A stretch of 64,000 nt of DNA from Streptomyces cupreus. GTDB taxonomy: Bacteria; Actinomycetota; Actinomycetes; Streptomycetales; Streptomycetaceae. Below are positions 8,755 through 17,000 of the stretch, piece by piece. Each line of letters opens with the position of its first letter. Within the stretch, counting starts at the first letter, position 1. The notes beneath the pieces are model-generated. The model ran no database searches, was not told the origin of the DNA, and saw only the letters and a list, made by a program, of their open reading frames with translations. The stretch spans positions 124,001-188,000 of the forward strand of contig NZ_JACMSF010000007.1 of assembly GCF_014257025.1 (NCBI RefSeq), given 5' to 3'. A program made the translations under genes and the position numbers.

Positions 8755-9864
8755 ATGTCTCGTCGAACCGCTCTTTCCCTGACGGCCGCCCTCGCCCTCG
8801 GCGCCGGACTGGCCGTGCTCCCCACCCAGGCCCAGGCCGCGACCGTCGTCGACACCAGCGCCGAGCTGAGCGGCGCCCTCTCCAGCGCCACCGCCGGGAC
8901 CCTCATCCAGGTGCGCGGCGGCACCTACTACCCGACCGCCACCCTTCAGTCGACGGCCAACGGCACCTCGTCCAACCCGATCTACCTCCAGCCCTACGGC
9001 AGCGAGACCGTGAAGATCGACGGCTCGTCCCTCCCCGACGGCGACTGGATCTTCAAGCTGACCGCCGACTACTGGAACGTCTCCGGCATCACCTTCCAGA
9101 ACTCCCCGGACAGCGCGGTCGTCTGCCAGTCCTGCACCGGCACCGTCTGGAACAACATCAAGACCATCAACGGCGGCGACTCCGGCTTCACGCTCACCGG
9201 GGACGGCACGGTCAACAACACCGTCAGGAACATCGACAGTTACGGCCACTACGATTCCGCCAACCACGGCGAGAACGCCGACGGGATCGCCGTGAAGTAC
9301 GGCTCCGGCACCGGGAATCTGATCACCGGGGCCCGCCTGTACAACAACTCGGATGACGGGCTGGACTTCTGGTCCTTCTCCTCACCGGTCACCGTCGAGC
9401 ACACCTGGGCCTTCGGCAACGGCGTCAACCGCTGGTCCGACTCGGCCTTCGCGGGCGACGGCAACGGCTACAAGCTGGGCGGTGACGGAGAGGTCGTCGC
9501 GCACGTCGTCAACAACTCCGCCGCCTGGGGCAACACCGGGAACGGGTTCACCGAGAACAGCAACAGGGGCGCCATCGTCATCAACCGCACCACCGCCTAC
9601 GCCAACGGCAAGTGGGGCTACTACTTCGCCACCGGCGCGGCCCGCCTCGGCAAGAACCTCGCCGTGAGCAACGGCAGCGGCCTGGTGAACAAGGGCTCCT
9701 CGGTCGTCTCGGCCGGCAACAACTGGGACTCCGGGATCTCCACCCCGGCGTTCCGCTCGACGGACGCGACCAGCACCTACAACGCCCGCCAGTCCAACGG
9801 CGCGCTGCCCGTGACCACCTTCCTGACCACGGGCAGCACGACCATCGGCGCGACGATGGACTGA
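8755..9864 (+). CDS. Secreted pectate lyase, polysaccharide lyase family 9
   Basis: Predicted extracellular endo-pectate lyase. A signal peptide ends near residue 28 (AQAA). The rest is a right-handed beta-helix. The PL9 calcium-site and base residues are recognisable: Asp176 (NADGIAVK), the DDGLD cluster at 200-204, and Lys240 (GNGYKLGG). Their spacing (24 and 36 residues) equals that of Asp209, Asp233/234/237 and Lys273 in Pel9A as I remember it. Length 369 residues is normal. It is 36 bp beyond the decayed pectinesterase. A second, broken copy of this gene lies at 11769-12815. Confidence 0.9.
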   Translation: MSRRTALSLTAALALGAGLAVLPTQAQAATVVDTSAELSGALSSATAGTLIQVRGGTYYPTATLQSTANGTSSNPIYLQPYGSETVKIDGSSLPDGDWIFKLTADYWNVSGITFQNSPDSAVVCQSCTGTVWNNIKTINGGDSGFTLTGDGTVNNTVRNIDSYGHYDSANHGENADGIAVKYGSGTGNLITGARLYNNSDDGLDFWSFSSPVTVEHTWAFGNGVNRWSDSAFAGDGNGYKLGGDGEVVAHVVNNSAAWGNTGNGFTENSNRGAIVINRTTAYANGKWGYYFATGAARLGKNLAVSNGSGLVNKGSSVVSAGNNWDSGISTPAFRSTDATSTYNARQSNGALPVTTFLTTGSTTIGATMD

Positions 9865-10444
9865 GCTGGGACCTGACCGGCCTGATCGACTCCAGGGTCG
9901 GCACCACCGGTGCGATCGTGCCGTCGGCCGCGAACTCCAGACGGTCGACCGTCCGGTGCCTTTGATGCCGTACTCGGGGCGCTTGGACAGGATCGTGCCC
10001 GGTCCCACAGGGCCGGGGTGAATGCGGCTTCCGCGTAGCGGGGCATCGGACGTCGAACCACCGCCAGGGCGATTCGGCGCACGTCCAGCCACAGTACGAT
10101 CGGCTCGGCGCTCAGCGATAGCCAAGCGTGCGCCAACCTGAGCAATACCCGTGTCGCGGCGGGACACGCCGGAGGGGTGACAGCCCGAAAGGGTTCGAGC
10201 GCCCGTGAACCTCAGTCCGCAAGGGCTGGAATCTCCCTTGTCCACGAGGGGGAGGATGTCAAGTCAAGTAGTACGTGCCGTCGCGCTCGGCGATCGCCGA
10301 GCGCCCACGGTACTTGTCCGCCCAGCTCACATCCGGGCCCAGATCCAGGATCCCCCGTGGTCCTTCCAGTGGATCAGGCCCCTTCGAGGAGCCCTCGGTG
10401 ACGATCGCGTACCGTCCCTGGGGACCGAGCAGGAGCGACCCTGA
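9865..10444 (-). pseudogene. Remnant of a GH43-type glycoside hydrolase, interrupted
   Basis: No intact gene lies between the PL9 gene and the minus-strand GH43 gene, but two minus-strand fragments read as one enzyme. The upstream piece (10444 down to 10263) translates as GPQGRYAIVTEGSSKGP, then ILDLGPDVSWADKYRGRS and AIAERDGTYYLT. The downstream piece (about 10010 down to 9865) gives GPGTILSKRPEYGIKGTGRS and, after a one-base shift near 9940, VDRLEFAADGTIAPVVPTLE, which is like the end of a GH43 catalytic domain. Between them lies the right end of a tnpB-type element. No start codon or clean stop remains. The exact GH43 subfamily cannot be set. Confidence 0.6.
10110..10262 (+). mobile_element. 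Right-end remnant of an IS200/IS605-type (tnpB) element with omega-RNA-like hairpin
   Basis: Plus-strand reading gives RVAAGHAGGVTARKGSS then AREPQSARAGISLVHEGEDV, which resembles the non-conserved tail reading into the right end of actinobacterial TnpB elements. The last bases, CTCCC at 10233-10237 and GGGAG near 10249-10254, form the terminal hairpin, followed by GGATG and TCAA at 10259-10262, the kind of right-end tetranucleotide used by ISDra2-like elements. No TnpA or TnpB core domain remains. It lies between two halves of a GH43 remnant, suggesting insertion followed by deletion. The call rests on pattern memory and needs an alignment. Confidence 0.45.
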
Positions 10445-10553
10445 TCAGCCGCACGCCCCGAACGGTAGTTGGGCGCACTGGTCGTCCGCTGGGCACCGCA
10501 AGCCTGCGGGTCGACCATCACACGATCGAGCTAAGCGCCCACGAGCGTTCTGC

Positions 10554-11612
10554 TCACCGGCGATACGCGGCGAGCAGCCGGGCGTACTCGGCTCGGGTCA
10601 CCGGGATGACCGTGCCGTGCCGTGGGCTCGCGGGGAGTTGGTAGTGCGTGGACGGGGTCCACTGTCCGGAGTCGAGGTCGGTCGTCTCGAAGGGGAGATA
10701 GCCGCGGCCGCCGTACTCGTCGATGAACAGGTACCACTTTTCCTCGGTGTTGGATTTGAACACCGTCGGCCCCTCGCCGCGGTCCATCGCGCCGCTGCCG
10801 ATGCAGTCGGCGACGAAGTCGTACTTCGTCGAGGTCAGCGACGTCGACTTCTCGCCGGTGATGAACTTCGAGCAGGGGCTGGAGGAACTGGGGTCCCGTT
10901 CGTCCTTGGTGTAGCGGTAGTAGGTGCCCTCGTGCTCGACGACCGTGGAGTCGATGACCGAGTAGCCGGGGTCGTTCCACACCTTGGGCTCGCTGAAGGT
11001 GCGGAAGTCCTTCGTCGTCGCGTACAGCATCTTGTTGTACGTCGAGCCGGTGTGCTCCGGGTCGTCCTCGGCGTACAGCTTGGACGCCCAGAAGACGACG
11101 TACTCGCCGAGGGTCTCGTCCCAGTACGCCTCCGGCGCCCAGGTGTTGCCCGCGGTGTCGGGGGAGACCTTCACCAGCCGCTGGTCGGTCCAGTTCACCA
11201 GGTCGGTGGACTCCCAGACCATGATGGACTTGCTGCCGTGCCGCTGGACATGGTCCCAACTGCCGCTGGAACTCCGGTACATGCGCAGATCGGTGGCGAT
11301 CATGTAGAACTTGTCGCCCTCGGGGGAGCGGATCACGAACGGGTCGCGCAGGCCCTTCTCGCCGATGGTGGAGGTCAGCACCGGCTTGCCCGCGTTCAGC
11401 TCACGCCAGTGCAGGGCGTCGTTGCCGCGGCTGAGGGCGTAGCGGATCTGCTCGCCGTCGGCGGTGCCCTCGCCGGTGAAGTAGGCGAAGAGATAGCCGG
11501 CGTACTTCGGGTTCTTCACGGGTGGTGCTCCTGAGTCGGCGGTGCCGGGCGGTGCGGTGAGCAGGGTCAGGAGTAGCGAGAGACAGGCGACGAGGAGGAG
11601 GCGTGGGCGCAT
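10554..11612 (-). CDS. Secreted glycoside hydrolase family 43 protein (arabinan/galactan side-chain type)
   Basis: Predicted exo-acting glycosidase on pectin side chains. A signal peptide covers about residues 1-25 (MRPRLLLVACLSLLLTLLTAPPGTA). The five-blade propeller shows LFAYFTGEG, LRDPFVIRSPEGDKFYMIAT, WAPEAYWDETLGEYVVFWAS and DRGEGPTVFK, the last carrying the likely acid Glu. The 352-residue length is one catalytic domain without a carbohydrate-binding module. It is transcribed away from the decayed PL9 gene; the 156-bp spacer holds a perfect GCGAAAGTTTCGC-type palindrome, which may control it. Substrate (arabinose or galactose units) cannot be set from sequence alone. Confidence 0.85.
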   Translation of the reverse strand: MRPRLLLVACLSLLLTLLTAPPGTADSGAPPVKNPKYAGYLFAYFTGEGTADGEQIRYALSRGNDALHWRELNAGKPVLTSTIGEKGLRDPFVIRSPEGDKFYMIATDLRMYRSSSGSWDHVQRHGSKSIMVWESTDLVNWTDQRLVKVSPDTAGNTWAPEAYWDETLGEYVVFWASKLYAEDDPEHTGSTYNKMLYATTKDFRTFSEPKVWNDPGYSVIDSTVVEHEGTYYRYTKDERDPSSSSPCSKFITGEKSTSLTSTKYDFVADCIGSGAMDRGEGPTVFKSNTEEKWYLFIDEYGGRGYLPFETTDLDSGQWTPSTHYQLPASPRHGTVIPVTRAEYARLLAAYRR

Positions 11613-11717
11613 GTCGCTCCTGTGTGAGTGCGATGGTTTCTGTTGGATGATGGGCGCGCCTTCGGAGTGTCACCAGCGGGAAACAGCACGTCAATCGGTA
11701 GGGGCGGGATGAGGGGG

Positions 11718-11732
11718 AGCGAAAGTTTCGCT
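11718..11732. promoter_or_regulatory. Palindromic operator candidate upstream of GH43 and PL9 genes
   Basis: AGCGAAAGTTTCGCT is a perfect 7-1-7 palindrome in the divergent gap between the minus-strand GH43 gene and the decayed PL9 gene. LacI-family regulators of Streptomyces glycoside hydrolases bind sites of this GAAA/TTTC form. It is 106 bp upstream of the GH43 start codon. I see no other copy of this exact palindrome in the pectinase region. Confidence 0.5.
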
Positions 11733-11768
11733 TGTTTTCGTTGAGGCGCGGCAACCTCACGGGGCCTG

Positions 11769-12815
11769 GTGGCGACTGCAAGGCGTCCCCCCGGGGGCGG
11801 GCGGTGTCTACCTCGGCCTGACGAACGGCGGTGCCGAGGCCGCCTCCACGACGATCACCGTCTCCTCCACCGCCCAGCTGGAGTCGGCCGTGAAGAACGC
11901 GGCCGCCGGCACCACCATCCAGGTCCGCGGCGGCACCTACACGCCCTCGGCGACGCTCAAGTCGACCGCGAACGGCACCAGTTCGGCGCGGATCACGCTG
12001 AAGGCACACGGCAGCGAGAAGGTGAAGATCGACGGCTCCAAGCTGGCCGACGGCTCCTGGCCGGCCGGGATCTTCGGCGACTACTGGACCGTTCAGAACA
12101 TCACCTTCCAGAACTCCCCGGCCCAGGGCTTCGTCGTCACCTCGTCGGTCGGCGGCGTCTTCAAGAACCTCGTCACCGCCGACAACGGCGACTCCGGATT
12201 CACCCTGCGCGGCGACGGCACGAGCAACAACCTCGTGCAGAACCTGGACAGTTACGGCAACTACGACCCGGCCGGGCACGGGCAGAACGCCGACGGCATC
12301 GCGGTGAAGTTCGGTTCCGGGACCGGCAACCGGATCACCGGGGCGCGTCTGTACAACAACTTGGATGACGGCGTCGACCTGTGGCAGTTCTCCTCGCCGA
12401 TCACCATCGACCACTCCTGGGCGTTCGGCAACGGCAAGAACCGCTGGGGCGACACGGCCTTCGAGGGCAACGGCAACGGCTACAAGCTGGGCGGCGGGGG
12501 CGTCACGGTCGCGCACATCGTCAACAACAACGCGGGCTGGGACAACACGCTCAACGGCTTCACCGAGAACTCCAACCCGGGCGCCATCGTGCTGAACCGC
12601 AACACCGCGTACTCCAATGCCGAGGCCGGGTTCTCTCCAAGCTCTGTTCGTCGACGGTGTCCGCCGCGAACAACTGGGACAGTGGTGTGTCGACGCCGGC
12701 CTTCAAGTCGGTGGATGCGGCGACCGCCTACGGCGCCCGCAAGGCGGACGGTTCGCTGCCCGCGACGACCTTCCTGACCACCGGCTCCACCACCATCGGC
12801 GCCACCATGAACTGA
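11769..12815 (+). pseudogene. Decayed PL9 pectate lyase paralogue
   Basis: Close copy of the PL9 gene at 8755-9864. The mature domain is readable from TNGGAEAASTTITVSSTAQL (about 11821) and keeps NADGIAVK, the DDGVD cluster and GNGYKLGG. Three features show decay. The signal-peptide region has no ATG/GTG in this frame (a GTG at 11769 is in another frame). Near 12635 a deletion of roughly 20 codons with a frame change removes the strand matching WGYYFATGAARLGKNLAVSN. The tail VSAANNWDSGVSTPAFKSVD to GATMN then reads in a third frame to the stop at 12813-12815. An active secreted product is unlikely. Confidence 0.85.
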
Positions 12816-12831
12816 CGTACCGCACACAGGA

Positions 12832-12867
12832 AAACGCCCCCGCCGGTCGTCACCGGCGGGGGCGTTT
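12832..12867. terminator. Strong hairpin terminator
   Basis: AAACGCCCCCGCCGG at 12832-12846 pairs perfectly with CCGGCGGGGGCGTTT at 12853-12867 around a 6-nt loop. It lies between the decayed PL9 gene and the convergent PL3 gene and can stop transcription from both sides. Confidence 0.88.
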
Positions 12868-12910
12868 CTTCCGCTGGCCGAGGGGGGCTCAGGCCAGCAG
12901 GTCCCTGGGG

Positions 12911-13741
12911 TTACTGGTACGTGATGTCAGACGCCGTGAAGCGGCATGACGTTCCGTCCGGGCCCACACCGAGCTGGGTCGGCTCGGCGCCGGTGTTGTT
13001 GCCCTTGAAGCGGACGCACGTCTTGATCTTCTTGCCGCTGTCGCCGTGGATGCGGACCTTGCGCAGCGCGGCCGTGTCCCCGTAGTTGGAGTTGATGCCG
13101 ACGATCGAGTTCATCGGCGCGGTGACGTCCACGTCGTTGATGATGACCGTGCGCTTGTACTGCGTGGAGCAGTTGCCGCAACTGCGCACCAGCTTGCCGG
13201 AGCCCGCGACCTGGAACTTGGACACGACCAGCTTGCCCGCACCGTTGAACTGCAGGACCTTGTCCGAGCCGTTCTTCGCGCCACCGCCGTAGACCGTGTA
13301 CACGGAGGAGGCGGACTTGCCCTTGAAGGTCGCCGCGTCCTCGCCGACGTCCAGCCACCACACGTTCTGCAGCGTGCAGGAGCCCATGCAGTGCACACCG
13401 TCTGCGGCCGGCGTCCCGATGATCACGTTCTTCAGGACCGCGCCGTCGGCCAGCTGGAACACCGGGTCCTGGCCCTCGTCCTGACTGTCGCCGCCGAGCG
13501 CGCCGCTGCCGTAGAACTTCTTGTAGCCGCCGTCGTAGGTGCCCGAGACCTTGATGGTGCTGGTCACGGCCTGGCTGCCCTTGGCCGTCGGCCAGGAGGG
13601 CGCGGCGCCCGCGGAGGACAGCATCGTCGTGGTGACGATCGCCGCACCGGTGATGCCGAGCGCCGAGGCTCCGGCGATCATCGCCCGTCGCTTGGTGACC
13701 TTGCGACGGTGGCGGACGCGCTGTTCAGCTGGTGCAGTCAT
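12911..13741 (-). CDS. Secreted pectate lyase, polysaccharide lyase family 3
   Basis: Small endo-pectate lyase of the PL3 family. The ATG at 13741 (MTAPAEQRVRHRR) is preferred over one six bases upstream, because AGGA stands 6 nt before it but abuts the earlier ATG. The N-terminus is Arg-rich with a hydrophobic segment (ALGITGAAIVTTTML) acting as signal peptide. The PL3 core includes GGDSQDEGQDPVFQLADGA, IIGTPAADGVHCMGSCTLQN, WWLDVGEDAATF and QFNGAGKLVVSKFQVAGSGK, with several Cys that can pair. Length 276 residues is typical for the family plus its leader. It converges on the decayed PL9 gene across a terminator and is the fourth lyase fold in this locus. Confidence 0.92.
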   Translation of the reverse strand: MTAPAEQRVRHRRKVTKRRAMIAGASALGITGAAIVTTTMLSSAGAAPSWPTAKGSQAVTSTIKVSGTYDGGYKKFYGSGALGGDSQDEGQDPVFQLADGAVLKNVIIGTPAADGVHCMGSCTLQNVWWLDVGEDAATFKGKSASSVYTVYGGGAKNGSDKVLQFNGAGKLVVSKFQVAGSGKLVRSCGNCSTQYKRTVIINDVDVTAPMNSIVGINSNYGDTAALRKVRIHGDSGKKIKTCVRFKGNNTGAEPTQLGVGPDGTSCRFTASDITYQ

Positions 13742-13825
13742 GCCCATTCCTTGTGTGGGGAGAGGTTCCTTGCGCTACCTGGTCGCCACGGCCGGGGAAA
13801 GGGTTGCCGCTTCTTCGGAAGTTTT

Positions 13826-14686
13826 TTACGAGTCGCCTTCGGCGTCCGCGTCGTCGTCCTCGTGCGGCGCGAAGTCGCCCGCCACGGACAGCTGTTCGTC
13901 GCCCGCGCGGGCCGTCGCAGCGTAGCCGTCGGCCTGGGCGTCCCGGCCGCCGCGCCCATGGTCGTACTGCCCCGCGAACACCCACTCGCCCGCGGGGACC
14001 GTACGGCCCTCCTTGAGCACCCAGGTGTAGACGAGGAAGCCGTCCCGCTCGCCGACCGTCAGCTCGAAGTCGTCCTCGGGCAGCGACCGCCAGGCACCGG
14101 CGGAGGTCACCCCGCCGGTCTGCGCGACCTTCAACTCGACCGTGAGCTCGGTGAGTTGCTCCTGAGTCTTCAGGGTCACATTGCTCTGCGCCCAGAACTC
14201 GTTGCTGTGCGGGTCGACCGAGCCGTCCGACCACAGCGGGCCGTCCTCCTCGCCGGCGGCGGGCGGCTTCGCGGTCGGCGTGGGCTGTGGTGTCGACGGC
14301 GACGAACTCGGCTCCCGGGACTCCGGGGTGGCCTCCGGCGTCGGGTCCGCGGGCGGCGCCGGCGGGACGGGCGCACGGCTCGTCGCGTCCGGGGACGGCG
14401 TGGGCGTCGGCGAGGTGGCCACCGTCTGCTGCGGGGTGTCCTCCTTCACGGCGGAGGCCACCGCGTAACCGCCGATGGCGAGCACGCCCGCGACCGCGGC
14501 GGTGGCGCTGACCACCCGCACCCAGCCGAACACCGGCGGACGGGTCGCCCGGTGGTCGGGACGGGTCTGTTCGGCCATACCGCGCTCGATCCGGGCGAGG
14601 ATGCGCTCGCGGTTCGGCTCGTGCGCCTCGGCCGCCTCGTGCAGCCGGGCGCGCAGCTCGTCGTGCACGTCCCGCTGCATCGTCAT
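13826..14686 (-). CDS. Membrane-anchored partner of the upstream ECF sigma factor (probable anti-sigma factor)
   Basis: 286 residues: a soluble N-terminal part of about 50 residues with an Asp/Glu/Arg-rich helix (DELRARLHEAAEAHEPNRER), one membrane segment at about 54-80 (VVSATAAVAGVLAIGGYAVA), a long Pro/Ser/Thr/Glu linker (about 85-145), and an outer domain ending in an acidic tail. Its ATG overlaps the sigma-factor stop in an ATGA, the usual arrangement of sigma/anti-sigma pairs. I see no zinc-binding HxxxCxxC motif, so it would be a non-ZAS regulator. The role is inferred from coupling and topology; no family assignment is offered for the outer domain. Confidence 0.6.
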   Translation of the reverse strand: MTMQRDVHDELRARLHEAAEAHEPNRERILARIERGMAEQTRPDHRATRPPVFGWVRVVSATAAVAGVLAIGGYAVASAVKEDTPQQTVATSPTPTPSPDATSRAPVPPAPPADPTPEATPESREPSSSPSTPQPTPTAKPPAAGEEDGPLWSDGSVDPHSNEFWAQSNVTLKTQEQLTELTVELKVAQTGGVTSAGAWRSLPEDDFELTVGERDGFLVYTWVLKEGRTVPAGEWVFAGQYDHGRGGRDAQADGYAATARAGDEQLSVAGDFAPHEDDDADAEGDS

Positions 14687-15249
14687 CGGTCCCTTCCCAC
14701 GGCGTCACCGGTGCGCGCCATCGCCCTATGCATCCTGAGCGGTGCCGCCTTGGGGCCCAGCAGTCGCTGCAGTTCCGCCATTCCCTTCGAGGTCTGGCTC
14801 TTCACGGTACCCACCGAGACACCGAGGGCCGCCGCGGTGTCCTTCTCCGAGAGGTCGAAGGCGTGCCGCAGCACCACACAGGCCCGCTTGCGGAACGGCA
14901 GTCTACGCAGGGCCGCCTGTACGTCGACCACGTCGGCCACGTCCGGGTTCTCGGTCTTCTCCTCGCGCTGCGACCAGAACAGGGAGATCCGGCGCCGCTC
15001 GCGGACCGCGCTGCGGATCCGGGTACGGGCCAGGTTGGCGACCACGCCCCGGGCGTAGGCGACGGGGTGGTCGGCCGCGCGGACCCGGTCCCAGCGGTGC
15101 CACAGGGCCAGCAACGCGTCCGCCGCCAGATCGTCGGCGGCGTCCGCCTCGCCCGTCAACAGATGGGCCAGGCGGGACAGTTCGGCGTAGTGGCGCTCGA
15201 AGAAGGCATGGAACTCCACGGAGGCGGCGTCGTCGACGACTGTGCCCAC
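14683..15249 (-). CDS. ECF RNA polymerase sigma factor, SigE-like family
   Basis: Directs RNA polymerase to a small regulon. The GTG at 15249 is chosen because AGGAGAGG lies about 9 nt upstream; the open frame continues further up but without a site. Region 2 is FHAFFERHYAELSRLAHLLTGEADAADDLAADALLALWHRWDRV in outline (residues 12-56), with a short linker, and region 4 is LPFRKRACVVLRHAFDLSEKD plus the helix AAALGVSVGTVKSQTSKGM. At 188 residues it has no extra domains. It is translationally coupled to the membrane protein downstream. Confidence 0.88.
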   Translation of the reverse strand: MGTVVDDAASVEFHAFFERHYAELSRLAHLLTGEADAADDLAADALLALWHRWDRVRAADHPVAYARGVVANLARTRIRSAVRERRRISLFWSQREEKTENPDVADVVDVQAALRRLPFRKRACVVLRHAFDLSEKDTAAALGVSVGTVKSQTSKGMAELQRLLGPKAAPLRMHRAMARTGDAVGRDR

Positions 15250-15263
15250 GGGCGACCTCTCCT

Positions 15264-15305
15264 GCCTATGAGTGTGCCTATGAGTGACATGTGAATGACA
15301 TGTGA
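15264..15305. repeat. Paired direct repeats upstream of the sigma-factor gene
   Basis: GCCTATGAGTG occurs at 15264-15274 and 15276-15286. TGACATGTGA, containing the palindrome ACATGT, occurs at 15285-15294 and 15296-15305. The block sits just upstream of the sigma-factor ribosome binding site in a 269-bp divergent gap shared with the purine permease. It may be an operator or a slippage product; no other feature is seen in the gap. Confidence 0.4.
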
Positions 15306-15518
15306 TGACTGTGATCGTCCGGCGATCTTCCGATCGAGGTGCGGAAGCGTAGCAGTGATCGAATGCATGGTTCGTACGGGGCTTCGAACAACGTGTGGCC
15401 CTTCGCACGTGAGCAGGCCTGATTCCGTAACACGGGGAAAACCTGAGACGGGTTCAACACGGGAACAATCCAGCCAGCATCCGCACACCGATCATTCAGG
15501 CAACAAGGAGCGACAGCC

Positions 15519-16970
15519 ATGTCCGAGACCCAGAAGACCGTCGACCGGCCAGGGGGACCGCCCCCCGCCGTGAGCAGCGTCGACCGCTTCTTCAAGATCT
15601 CCGAGCGGGGGTCGACTTTCAGTCGTGAGATACGCGGCGGCTTCGCCACGTTCTTCACGATGGCCTACATCCTTGTCCTGAATCCCATCATCCTCGGCAG
15701 CGCGAAGGACAAGTTCGGCGAGACCCTCGACCCGGTCCAACTCACCACCGCCACCGCCCTGGTGGCCGCCGTCATGACGATCATCATGGGCGTCGGCGGC
15801 AACCTGCCCCTCGCGCTCGCCGCGGGCCTCGGTCTGAACGCCGTCGTCGCCTTCCAGATCGCCCCGCTGATGAGCTGGGACGACGCGATGGGTCTGGTCG
15901 TCCTCGAAGGCGTGCTGATCTGCGTGCTGGTGGTCACCGGGTTGCGCGAGGCCGTCATGCACGCCATCCCGCAACCGCTCAAGCAGGCGATCAGCGTCGG
16001 CATCGGCCTGTTCATCGCCTTCATCGGCTTCGTCGACGCCGGTTTCGTCAGCCGGATCCCGGACGCGGCGAACACCACGGTTCCGGTGCAGCTCGGGGGC
16101 ACCGGCAACCTCACCGGCTGGCCGATCCTCGTCTTCTGCCTCGGCGTGCTGCTGACCATCGGACTGCTCGCCCGCAAGGTCAAGGGCGCGATCCTGATCA
16201 GCATCGTCGTCATGACGGTCGTCGCGCTCGTCATCAACTCGATCGCCGACATCAAGTCCTGGGGCCTGACCACGCCCGAGTGGCCGGACAAGCTGGTCGA
16301 CACCCCCGACTTCGGACTGATCGGCCAGTTCAGCCTGTTCGGCGCGTTCGGCGAGACCACCGTCATCACCGTCGTACTGCTCGTTTTCACGCTGGTGCTG
16401 TCCGACTTCTTCGACACCATGGGCACGGTCGTCGGCATCAGCGCGGAGGCCGACCTGCTGGACGAGGAGGGCAAGGTCCCGAACCTCGGCCGCGTCCTGC
16501 TCATCGACGGCGCGGCCGCGGTCGCGGGCGGCGCGGCCTCCTCGTCCTCCGCGACCTCCTACATCGAGTCGGCGGCCGGCGTCGGCGAGGGCTCGCGCAC
16601 CGGCTTCTCGAACCTGGTCACGGGCGGCCTGTTCGCCCTCGCCCTGTTCCTGACCCCGCTGCTCACCATCGTCCCGCTCCAGGCCGCCGCCCCCGCCCTG
16701 GTCGCGGTCGGCTTCCTGATGATGACGCAGGTCAAGCACATCGACTGGGACAAGTACGAGATCGCGATCCCGGCGTTCCTGACGATCGCCGTGATGCCGT
16801 TCACCTACTCCATCACGAACGGCATCGGGGCCGGCTTCGTCGCCTACGTCCTCATCAAGACGGTGCTGGGCAAGGCGAAGGAGGTCCACTGGCTGCTGTG
16901 GGGCACCTCGGCGCTGTTCCTGGTCTACTTCGCCATCGACCCCATCGAGCAGCTCCTCGGCGTGAAGTAG
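15519..16970 (+). CDS. NCS2 family purine permease (AzgA-like)
   Basis: Imports adenine, guanine or hypoxanthine by proton symport. The 483-residue protein has 12 or more membrane segments and the AzgA-subgroup start GGFATFFTMAYILVLNPIIL. It also shows GLGLNAVVAF, SDFFDTMGTVVGISAEADLLD and the SSSSATSYIESAAGVGEGSRTGF-like active stretch at about residues 341-362. AAGGAGCGAC precedes the ATG by about 8 nt. It is transcribed alone, divergently from the sigma factor and towards the penicillin-binding protein gene. Confidence 0.92.
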   Translation: MSETQKTVDRPGGPPPAVSSVDRFFKISERGSTFSREIRGGFATFFTMAYILVLNPIILGSAKDKFGETLDPVQLTTATALVAAVMTIIMGVGGNLPLALAAGLGLNAVVAFQIAPLMSWDDAMGLVVLEGVLICVLVVTGLREAVMHAIPQPLKQAISVGIGLFIAFIGFVDAGFVSRIPDAANTTVPVQLGGTGNLTGWPILVFCLGVLLTIGLLARKVKGAILISIVVMTVVALVINSIADIKSWGLTTPEWPDKLVDTPDFGLIGQFSLFGAFGETTVITVVLLVFTLVLSDFFDTMGTVVGISAEADLLDEEGKVPNLGRVLLIDGAAAVAGGAASSSSATSYIESAAGVGEGSRTGFSNLVTGGLFALALFLTPLLTIVPLQAAAPALVAVGFLMMTQVKHIDWDKYEIAIPAFLTIAVMPFTYSITNGIGAGFVAYVLIKTVLGKAKEVHWLLWGTSALFLVYFAIDPIEQLLGVK

Positions 16971-16973
16971 CCG

Positions 16974-17000
16974 GGCGGCCCTCAGTCCTTGAGGGCCGCC
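16974..17000. terminator. Hairpin between convergent genes
   Basis: GGCGGCCCTCA at 16974-16984 pairs perfectly with TGAGGGCCGCC at 16990-17000 around a 5-nt loop. It overlaps the last codons of the penicillin-binding protein gene. There is no T-run, as is normal for Streptomyces terminators. Confidence 0.7.

Noticed and set aside
10275..11534. Plus-strand open frame opposite the GH43 gene
   Set aside because: The GH43 enzyme with its signal peptide is on the minus strand; the plus frame shows only Arg/Gly/Val-rich sequence.
15250..15518. Possible purine riboswitch upstream of the purine permease
   Set aside because: No purine-aptamer loop sequences were found; only short repeats and a normal ribosome site are visible.
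16974..17000. Hairpin considered as an attachment site
   Set aside because: It lies between convergent stops and is best explained as a bidirectional terminator; no second copy is seen.
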